Shown one piece after another: positions 57,612 through 64,000 of a stretch of DNA of 64,000 nucleotides. Each line of letters begins with the position of its first letter. The stretch's first letter is position 1. This stretch comes from Steroidobacteraceae bacterium (GTDB taxonomy: Bacteria > Pseudomonadota > Gammaproteobacteria > Steroidobacterales > Steroidobacteraceae): NCBI GenBank assembly GCA_025451845.1, contig JANWJS010000027.1, forward strand, positions 62,001 through 126,000, given 5' to 3'. Both the position numbers and the translations under genes were made by a program. The notes beneath the pieces are model-generated. The model did no database searches. It was not told the DNA's origin and saw only the letters and a list, made by a program, of their open reading frames with translations.

Positions 57612-59042
57612 CTACGCTACCTGAAGGATCTGCATGGAGTTCGTGCCGCCCTGCACCCCGGAGAGCTCGCCCTTCGTGAGGATCACCAGGTCCTTGCGCT
57701 TGACCAGGTCAAGCTCGAGGAGGCGTGAGAACAGGGCGCCGTACAGCGCTACGGTGGAAGCGTTTCGGGTCACATCGAAAATAACGGGATAGACGCCACG
57801 GTAAATCGTGACCCGGCGGCGGGTGGGCTCATGCCGCGTGAAGGCATAGATGGGAATGTCCGACCGGATGCGCGACATCCACAGGGGAGTGGCACCCGAC
57901 TCCGTCAGGGCCACGATCGCGCGGACCTTCAAGTGATTGGCCGCGTACATGACCGCCATGGCAATGGCCTCCTCCGTTCCCTTGAACTGGCCTTCCGTGC
58001 GGTGGCGGGTGCGGCTGTGGGTGAGCTGATATTTCTCCGCGCCCTCGATGACCTGCGCCATCGCTTCCACTGCCTTCACCGGGTAGCGGCCCGCGGCGGT
58101 CTCCGCGGACAGCATCACCGCGTCCGTGCCATCCATGACCGCGTTGGCCACATCGCTGACCTCGGCTCGTGTCGGCACCGGGTTCTGGATCATCGACTCC
58201 ATCATCTGGGTGGCGGTGATCACCACCCGGTTCCTGCTGCGGGTCTGGTGGATGATGGTCTTCTGCAACCCTGTCAGCTCGGCATAGCCCATCTCGACGC
58301 CGAGATCGCCGCGAGCCACCATGACGACGTCCGTGGCATCGATGATGCCCGGCAAGTTGGCAACGGCCTCGTGCCGCTCCACCTTGGCCACGATACGCGC
58401 CTCACCGCCCGCCTGCCGCACGAGGGTGCGAGCCTGCTCGATGTCGGCGGCATCCCGCGCAAAGGAGACGGCGAGGTAATCGACCTGCTCCTGCGCAGCG
58501 AAGCGGATATCCTCCCGGTCCTTGTCCGAGATCGCTGGCGCAGAGATGCCGCCGCCCTGACGGTTCAGCCCCTTGCGATCCGACAGCTCGCCGCCGATGC
58601 GTACGCGCGTCTCGATCTGGGTGCCGCTGACCCGCTCGACGTCGAGCACGATCTGACCGTCCCCGAGAAGCAGGGTGTCGCCTACGCCGACGTCCTTGGG
58701 GAGATCCTTGTAGGCGCATCCGACCTGTTCGACCGTCCCCGCCTTCGGGTCGAGCGCGGTGTCGAGGGTGAAGGTGTGGCCCTCCTGCAGCATCACCTTC
58801 CTGTCGCGAAAGCTCTCGATGCGGATCTTGGGTCCGCCCAGATCGAGCAGCACCCCGATGCATCTGTCGGCACGCTGGGCCGCCTCGCGCACCATTCCCA
58901 GCCGCCGGCCGCGATCCTCGACTGTCCCGTGCGAGGCGTTGAGCCGCACGACGTCCAGCCCCGCGTGCATCATGTCCGTCAAGACAGCGATGTCGTCAGT
59001 GGCCGGACCCACGGTCGCCACGATCTTCGTTCGTCTCAGCAT
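57612..59042 (-). CDS. pyk: Pyruvate kinase
   Basis: A 476-residue pyruvate kinase. The N-terminal RRTKIVATVGPATDD (3-17), the ARGDLGVEM active-site loop and the C-terminal allosteric-type domain are present. It makes pyruvate and ATP from phosphoenolpyruvate. It is 2 nt downstream of pgk on the same strand. The fba gene that usually follows pyk in gammaproteobacterial gap operons is replaced by a repeat and the patatin gene. Confidence 0.97.
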   Translation of the reverse strand: MLRRTKIVATVGPATDDIAVLTDMMHAGLDVVRLNASHGTVEDRGRRLGMVREAAQRADRCIGVLLDLGGPKIRIESFRDRKVMLQEGHTFTLDTALDPKAGTVEQVGCAYKDLPKDVGVGDTLLLGDGQIVLDVERVSGTQIETRVRIGGELSDRKGLNRQGGGISAPAISDKDREDIRFAAQEQVDYLAVSFARDAADIEQARTLVRQAGGEARIVAKVERHEAVANLPGIIDATDVVMVARGDLGVEMGYAELTGLQKTIIHQTRSRNRVVITATQMMESMIQNPVPTRAEVSDVANAVMDGTDAVMLSAETAAGRYPVKAVEAMAQVIEGAEKYQLTHSRTRHRTEGQFKGTEEAIAMAVMYAANHLKVRAIVALTESGATPLWMSRIRSDIPIYAFTRHEPTRRRVTIYRGVYPVIFDVTRNASTVALYGALFSRLLELDLVKRKDLVILTKGELSGVQGGTNSMQILQVA

Positions 59043-59044
59043 GG

Positions 59045-60223
59045 TCAGCCCTTTGCTCGTTCCTCGAGGGCGGCGACTGCCGGCAACTTCTTGCCTTCCA
59101 CGAACTCGAGAAAGGCGCCGCCGCCCGTCGAGATATAGGAAATCCCGTCCTCGACACCGTATTTCTCGATGGCCGCCTGCGTGTCGCCGCCGCCGGCCAG
59201 TGAGAACGCCTTGCTGCGCGCGATCGCCTGGGAGATGGCGCGCGTGCCCTCGCCGAACTGCTCGAACTCGAACACTCCGACCGGCCCGTTCCAGATGATG
59301 GTCCCCGCCGCTTGCAGCATACCGCTTAGCCGCTCGGCGGTGTCCGGACCGATGTCAAGAATCCTCTCGTCCGGCCGAACTTCGTGGACGGAGCGCACGT
59401 CGGCGTGCGCGGTGGCTGCAAGCTCCTTCGCTACGACGACATCCGTGGGCAGAGGGATCTCCGCGCCACGCGCGCGCGCCTGCTCCATGAGGCGGCGTGC
59501 GACGTCGAGCAGGTCCAATTCACATAGCGACTGGCCCACCGCGACCCCGGCCGCGGCGAGGAAGGTGTTGGCGATGCCGCCGCCCACGATCAGCTTGTCG
59601 ACCTTGGCGAGGAGCGACTCCAGCACCGTGAGCTTGGTCGAAACCTTGGACCCCGCGACGATGGCGACCAGCGGCCGTGCCGGCTTCTCCAGCGCGCGCT
59701 CGAGCGCCTCGAGCTCGCCGACCAGCAGCGGCCCGGCGCAGGCGCACTGCGCGAACTTCACCACCCCGTGAGTGCTCGCCTCCGCGCGGTGCGCGGTGCC
59801 GAATGCGTCCATCACGAAGACCTCACAGAGGGCGGCCATCCTGCGGGCGAGCGTCGGATCGTCCTTCTTCTCGCCCTTGTTGAAGCGCACGTTCTCGCAG
59901 AGCACCGCCGTGCCGGCCTCGCAATCGATCCCGTCGAGCCAGTCCCGCCGCAGCGGCACGGCCTTGCCGAGCAACTCCGAGAGACGCGCCGCCACGGGCT
60001 TGAGCGACAGTGTCTCATCGAGCTTGCCCTCCTCCGGACGGCCGAGATGCGACAGGATGAAGACCTTGGCGCGCTGCTCGAGCGCGTGCCGGATCGTCGG
60101 CAGCGCGGCGCGAATGCGCGCGTCGCTGGTGACGACGCCGTCCTGGACCGGAACGTTGAGATCCTCGCGGATCAGGACCCGCTTGCCGCGCAGGTCCATG
60201 TCCGTCATGCGCAGGACTCTCAT
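59045..60223 (-). CDS. pgk: Phosphoglycerate kinase
   Basis: A 392-residue Pgk. [16 protein letters not shown] near the start, [15 protein letters not shown] and the final [19 protein letters not shown] are diagnostic. I chose the ATG at 60223, which overlaps the gap stop (ATGA) and aligns with E. coli Pgk. It makes ATP from 1,3-bisphosphoglycerate. Confidence 0.97.
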   Translation of the reverse strand: MRVLRMTDMDLRGKRVLIREDLNVPVQDGVVTSDARIRAALPTIRHALEQRAKVFILSHLGRPEEGKLDETLSLKPVAARLSELLGKAVPLRRDWLDGIDCEAGTAVLCENVRFNKGEKKDDPTLARRMAALCEVFVMDAFGTAHRAEASTHGVVKFAQCACAGPLLVGELEALERALEKPARPLVAIVAGSKVSTKLTVLESLLAKVDKLIVGGGIANTFLAAAGVAVGQSLCELDLLDVARRLMEQARARGAEIPLPTDVVVAKELAATAHADVRSVHEVRPDERILDIGPDTAERLSGMLQAAGTIIWNGPVGVFEFEQFGEGTRAISQAIARSKAFSLAGGGDTQAAIEKYGVEDGISYISTGGGAFLEFVEGKKLPAVAALEERAKG

Positions 60224-61236
60224 GACGCCTTTGCCCAGGCGAGCGTGGTGTCGATCATGCGGTTGGAGAAGCCCCACTCATTGTCGTACCAGGCGAACAC
60301 CTTGACCAGGGTGCCGTCGATGATCTTCGTCAGCGTTGCGTCGAAGATCGACGAGTGCGGGTCGTGGTTGAAGTCACTCGAGACCAGCGGCGCGTCGTTG
60401 TAGGCGAGCACGCCCTTGAGCGGCCCGGCCGCGGCCGCCTCCCGCATCAGCTTGTTCACTTCCTCCGCCGTGGTGGCGCGCTTGGCCGTGAAGGTGAGAT
60501 CGACCAGCGATACGTTGATGGTCGGCACGCGAATGGAATAACCGTCAAGCTTTCCCTTCAACTCCGGAAGCACCAGGCCAACGGCCGCAGCAGCACCCGT
60601 CTTGGTTGGGATCTGCGACATCGTCGCGGAGCGCGCACGGCGCAGGTCCGAGTGATAGACGTCGGTCAATACCTGGTCGTTCGTGTAGGAATGGATCGTG
60701 GTCATGATGCCGTTGACCATACCGATCTTGTCGTGCAACACCTTGACCACAGGGACCAGGCAGTTGGTGGTACAGGAGGCGTTGGAAATAACGGTGAAAT
60801 CGCTCTTCAGCACATTGTGGTTGACGCCATATACGATCGTGGCGTCCACATCCTCACCGCCCGGCGCCGAAATGATGACGCGCCTCGCCCCACCCTTCAG
60901 GTGGGCGCTGGCCTTCGCCTTGCTGGTGAACAGCCCGGTACTTTCGTAGACATACTCCACACCGAGGTCGCCCCACGGAAGTTTCGCCGGATCGCGCTCG
61001 GCGAGCACCCTGATCCGATCGCCGTTCACGACCATCGCGTCCCCGTCGACTTTCACCTCGCCGTCGAATCTGCCGTGCACGGTGTCATAACGCGTCAGGT
61101 GCGCGTTGGTCTTGGCATCACCGAGATCGTTCAGGGCGACGATTTGCACTTCCCCGGTGCGCCGGCTCTCATAGAGCGCGCGCAGCACGTTGCGGCCGAT
61201 GCGGCCGTACCCGTTGATTCCCACCTTGATTGGCAT
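60220..61236 (-). CDS. gap: Type I glyceraldehyde-3-phosphate dehydrogenase
   Basis: A 338-residue GAPDH. The NAD-binding [15 protein letters not shown] (6-20) and active-site NASCTTNC (152-159, Cys155) are intact. The sequence after Asp37 is [12 protein letters not shown], as in the proteobacterial Gap group linked with tkt and pgk. The 40-nt gap from tkt suggests one operon. Confidence 0.96.
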   Translation of the reverse strand: MPIKVGINGYGRIGRNVLRALYESRRTGEVQIVALNDLGDAKTNAHLTRYDTVHGRFDGEVKVDGDAMVVNGDRIRVLAERDPAKLPWGDLGVEYVYESTGLFTSKAKASAHLKGGARRVIISAPGGEDVDATIVYGVNHNVLKSDFTVISNASCTTNCLVPVVKVLHDKIGMVNGIMTTIHSYTNDQVLTDVYHSDLRRARSATMSQIPTKTGAAAAVGLVLPELKGKLDGYSIRVPTINVSLVDLTFTAKRATTAEEVNKLMREAAAAGPLKGVLAYNDAPLVSSDFNHDPHSSIFDATLTKIIDGTLVKVFAWYDNEWGFSNRMIDTTLAWAKAS

Positions 61237-61276
61237 GACCCGTGTACCTTCGTTGACAAATGTTCGGCGATTTGAC

Positions 61277-63277
61277 TCAGCCGGCGGACTTTAGCAGTTC
61301 GCCGGCCTCGCGGCCGACGTGCTCGGCGGTGAAGCCGAAGTGCGCGAGCACCTCGGCGCCCTTGCCGGAGGCCCCGAAGCGATCAATCCCGATCACCCGC
61401 CCCTCGATGCCGACGTAGCGCCACCAAGATAGCGTGGCGCCGGCCTCCACCGCCAGACGGCATCGTACGGCGTTCGGCAGTACGCTCTCCCGGTATGCCT
61501 CGTCCTGGGCGTCGAACACCTCGGTCGAGGGCATTGACACCAGCCTCACTCGCCTGCCGCCGGTATTGAGGGCGGTCACCGCCTCCGCGGCGATGGCGAC
61601 TTCGGAGCCGGTCGCGAGGACCAGGCACTCGGGCGTCCCTTGGCAGTCCACCAGGACGTATCCGCCTCGGTACACGTTGTCCTGCTGCGTCTTCGTGCGC
61701 GCCTGCTGCGGCAGAGCCTGACGAGTCAGCACGAGCGCGGTGGGCCCGGGGCGCTCCACGGCTGCCGTCCACGCCACAGCGGTCTCAAAGGCGTCGCAAG
61801 GCCGCCAGAGGCACAGGTTCGGCATGGCACGCAGGCTCGTCAGGTGCTCGATCGGCTGGTGCGTGGGGCCATCCTCGCCGAGCCCGATCGAGTCGTGAGT
61901 ATAGACGAGCACCACGTGCGTATTCATGAGCGCAGCGAGCCGCACCGCATTGCGCGCGTAATCGGAGAACACCAGGAACGTGCCGCCGTAGGGCAGGATA
62001 CCGCCGTGCAGGGCGATGCCATTCATCACGGCGGTCATGCCGAATTCGCGCACGCCGTAATGCATGTAGTCGCCGCTGGCATCCTGTGGGTTGAGCTCGC
62101 GCGCGGCCTTGAACTTGGTGTTGTTGGAGCCGGTGAGGTCCGCGGAGCCGCCGAATATTTCCGGGATTCGTGGCGCAATCACGTTGAGCGTCGCTTGTGA
62201 GGACTGGCGGGTCGCCTGCGGCGCCTTCTGCGCGAGCCCGGCGGCCAGTGCCTGGGATACCGTCGCCGGCCAGTTGGCGGGCAGCTCGCCCCGCATCCGG
62301 CGCTCGAGCTCGCGCGCAAGCTGCGGGTACTCGCTGCGGTAGCGCACGAGCAGCTCTCGCCACGCCGCCTCCGCGCCCCCGCCACGGCTGCGCTGGTCCC
62401 AGAGCGCGCGCAGCTCGGCAGGGATGACGAACGGCTCATACGGCCAGCCGATGGCCTGGCGAGTGGCTGCCACTTCCTCGGCGCCCAGCGCCTCCCCGTG
62501 CGTCTCCTGCGTCCCTTGCTTGTGCGGCGCGCCCCAGCCGATGATGGTGCGGCAGCAGATCATCGAGGGCCTCGTGGTCTCGGCGCGCGCGGCGCGGATC
62601 GCGGCCGCCACGGCTTGCGCGTCGTGGCCATCGACACGCACGACATGCCAGCCGTAAGCCTCGAAACGTTTGGGGGTGTCGTCCGTGAACCAACCTTCCA
62701 CCTTGCCGTCGATGGAGATGCCGTTGTCGTCGTAGAAGGCGATGAGCTTGCCCAGGCCCAGCGTGCCGGCGAGAGAGCAGGCCTCGTGGGAGATGCCTTC
62801 CATCAGACAGCCGTCGCCGCAGAAAACGTAGGTGTGGTGATCGACGATGGCAAGTCCCGGGCGGTTGAACTGCGTCGCCAGCATGCGCTCCGCGAGCGCC
62901 ATTCCCACTGCGTTGGCCAGCCCCTGACCGAGTGGACCGGTAGTTGTCTCGATGCCGAGCGCCGGCTCATGCTCCGGGTGGCCCGCCGTATGGCTGCCAA
63001 ACTTGCGGAAATTCCTGATCTCTTCCAGCGAGAGCGGATAGCCGGTCAGGTGCAGGAGCGAGTAGAGCAGCATCGAGCCGTGGCCGTTCGAGAGCAAGAA
63101 GCGATCGCGATCGAGCCACTGCGGATTGCCCGGATTGTGCTTGAGGAAATCGCCCCAGAGCACCTGGGCGATGTCCGCCATGCCCATGGGCATGCCGGGA
63201 TGCCCGGAATTGGCGTGCTGCACGGCGTCCATCGAGAGGGCGCGGATGCAGTTGGCGAGCTCGCGGCGTGTGGTCAT
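61277..63277 (-). CDS. tkt: Transketolase
   Basis: A 666-residue TPP-dependent transketolase of normal length. The N-terminal [13 protein letters not shown], the TPP/Mg site [13 protein letters not shown] with [10 protein letters not shown], the pyrimidine-domain [15 protein letters not shown] and the C-terminal domain are present. It links the pentose phosphate pathway with glycolysis. First gene of the tkt-gap-pgk-pyk operon. The start is the ATG at 63277. Confidence 0.97.
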   Translation of the reverse strand: MTTRRELANCIRALSMDAVQHANSGHPGMPMGMADIAQVLWGDFLKHNPGNPQWLDRDRFLLSNGHGSMLLYSLLHLTGYPLSLEEIRNFRKFGSHTAGHPEHEPALGIETTTGPLGQGLANAVGMALAERMLATQFNRPGLAIVDHHTYVFCGDGCLMEGISHEACSLAGTLGLGKLIAFYDDNGISIDGKVEGWFTDDTPKRFEAYGWHVVRVDGHDAQAVAAAIRAARAETTRPSMICCRTIIGWGAPHKQGTQETHGEALGAEEVAATRQAIGWPYEPFVIPAELRALWDQRSRGGGAEAAWRELLVRYRSEYPQLARELERRMRGELPANWPATVSQALAAGLAQKAPQATRQSSQATLNVIAPRIPEIFGGSADLTGSNNTKFKAARELNPQDASGDYMHYGVREFGMTAVMNGIALHGGILPYGGTFLVFSDYARNAVRLAALMNTHVVLVYTHDSIGLGEDGPTHQPIEHLTSLRAMPNLCLWRPCDAFETAVAWTAAVERPGPTALVLTRQALPQQARTKTQQDNVYRGGYVLVDCQGTPECLVLATGSEVAIAAEAVTALNTGGRRVRLVSMPSTEVFDAQDEAYRESVLPNAVRCRLAVEAGATLSWWRYVGIEGRVIGIDRFGASGKGAEVLAHFGFTAEHVGREAGELLKSAG

Positions 63278-63635
63278 GAGGGAAAGCCCGGAGAAAAGGG
63301 CGCGCATTGTCCAACAGACGCCGCCCATGCTCAATCACACTCTGCGGTGCCAAGCCTGTGCTGCCGCGGCTCTGCGCCGGCCTCGCAGCATCCCTGCCCG
63401 GCAGCGGCGCAGAGACATCCCAGCATGTGAGCAGGAGGTTCAGCTAGTGAACCAGCCTTCACCATGAGCGGCGCGCGGCGGCGCGTCGCAACTTCCCGAC
63501 AGGGACTTATGTTCGGTTGGCGCAGATCACAGTATTGTCGCGATAATTGGGCGAACGCTGCAGATTTGCGCCAAGTCCCCCGCTCCGCGCGACCCAGTTC
63601 ACTGCGGCCTCGCGGCTCTCTGTTACGCTTCCCCA
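63278..63635. other. Divergent tkt/cpdA intergenic region
   Basis: This 358-bp gap holds the promoters of the tkt operon and the cpdA-like gene. I see no coding sequence I can support. It contains a 9-bp perfect stem (TCTGCGCCG at 63371-63379 with CGGCGCAGA at 63405-63413) and a small perfect palindrome GGTTCA-GCTAG-TGAACC at 63437-63453. An AT-richer stretch at about 63535-63560 could hold promoter elements, but no clear -35/-10 pair stands out. Confidence 0.5.
63437..63453. promoter_or_regulatory. Palindromic possible operator between tkt and cpdA
   Basis: GGTTCA and TGAACC are perfect reverse complements around a 5-nt centre. Position in a divergent promoter region suits a dimeric regulator, but no factor can be named. 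Confidence 0.35.
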
Positions 63636-64000
63636 ATGGCAACGAGCGTCGTGCGTCTGACACATCTCACGGACCCGCATCTCTACGGCAGCGAGAGCGA
63701 GCAGCTGCGCGGCATCGCCACGCTACCGGCGCTCGAGGCGACGCTCGCCAACGCCCGCCAGCGCGACTGGCCGCCCGATGCGATGCTGGTCACCGGTGAC
63801 ATCGTGCAGGACGATCCCGCGGGGTATGCTCATTTCCGGCGCCTGCTCGGCGCGCTGCAGCTGCCCGTGCTCTGCCTGCCCGGCAACCATGACGAGCCGG
63901 AGGCGATGCGGCGGGAGCTCGACTGCGAGCCATTCGTGATCGGCGGCGCCATTGATCTCGGGCTGTGGCGCATCGTGCTGCTCGACAGCACCATTGCGGG
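63636..64000 (+). CDS. CpdA-like calcineurin-type phosphodiesterase, N-terminal part
   Basis: The frame runs off the right edge after 121 codons. The metallophosphoesterase motifs are in order: TDPHL (D-x-H, residues 12-16), TGDIVQD (GD, about 55-61) and GNHDE (about 88-92). This matches class III cyclic nucleotide phosphodiesterases such as CpdA, which degrade cAMP. Divergent from tkt. The remaining metal-binding GHxH motif is outside the window, so activity cannot be judged. Confidence 0.82.
   Translation, partial: MATSVVRLTHLTDPHLYGSESEQLRGIATLPALEATLANARQRDWPPDAMLVTGDIVQDDPAGYAHFRRLLGALQLPVLCLPGNHDEPEAMRRELDCEPFVIGGAIDLGLWRIVLLDSTIA

Noticed and set aside
63278-63635. SAM or other riboswitch upstream of tkt
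   Set aside because: No conserved riboswitch core could be recognised, and tkt is not a usual target.

Overview
This is a GC-rich, densely coding stretch of a Gram-negative chromosome. The dcw cell-division cluster, the secA/mutT/lpxC/dciA neighbourhood, lpoA-yraN, sspAB-petBC, an algW/degS-type protease, ibaG-murA, kdsD-kdsC-lptCAB-rpoN-hpf-rapZ and tkt-gap-pgk-pyk are all arranged in gammaproteobacterial fashion. Placement near the Xanthomonadales/Nevskiales/Steroidobacterales is an inference from gene order and protein sequence only. I saw no phage, plasmid, IS transposase, CRISPR array or tRNA.

Layout. (1) 1-9.7 kb is a surface-glycan cluster: a truncated S9 peptidase lipoprotein, a Wzx-type flippase, a glucose-1-phosphate cytidylyltransferase (RfbF), an NAD-dependent epimerase/dehydratase, two tandem C-methyltransferase-type enzymes, a 2-oxoglutarate/Fe(II) oxygenase and two glycosyltransferases. 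The set suggests a branched, methylated and possibly hydroxylated CDP-sugar. (2) 9.9-16.7 kb holds a hypothetical gene, mutT, secA, an M23 peptidase, dciA and lpxC. (3) 16.9-34.8 kb is a complete dcw cluster on the minus strand, read mraZ-rsmH-ftsL-ftsI-murE-murF-mraY-murD-ftsW-murG-murC-murB-ddl-ftsQ-ftsA-ftsZ. Almost every junction overlaps by ATGA or GTGA, and the cluster is driven by a clear promoter with MraZ boxes. (4) 34.9-39.6 kb has yraN-lpoA, rsmI, the RNase P RNA gene and sspB. (5) 39.6-48.1 kb has sspA, petC-petB (no petA), an HtrA/AlgW protease, pgl, galM, zwf and a short-type gnd. (6) 48.2-56.1 kb has murA-ibaG divergent from kdsD-kdsC-lptC-lptA-lptB-rpoN-hpf-rapZ. (7) 56.2-64 kb has a patatin-like phospholipase, pyk-pgk-gap-tkt and the start of a cpdA-like phosphodiesterase.

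Most of these genes serve the envelope: peptidoglycan precursors and the divisome (dcw, murA, lpoA), lipid A/Kdo/LPS transport (lpxC, kdsDC, lptABC), O-glycan synthesis, protein export (secA) and envelope stress (algW). The rest are glycolysis/pentose phosphate genes and respiratory complex III.

The most unusual feature is not a protein. The intergenic gaps carry two families of structured repeats, called here type R (about 105 bp, seven copies) and type A (about 120 bp, three copies), plus isolated hairpins. Their stems change sequence between copies while keeping pairing, and many loops read AGGA or GGA on one strand. One such hairpin supplies the GTG start and first codons of murG. Inverted type R copies bracket rnpB, and direct type R copies bracket the patatin gene. 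Between rnpB and sspB lies a 215-bp element with 29-bp inverted ends. These repeats are the best candidates in the window for an undescribed system.
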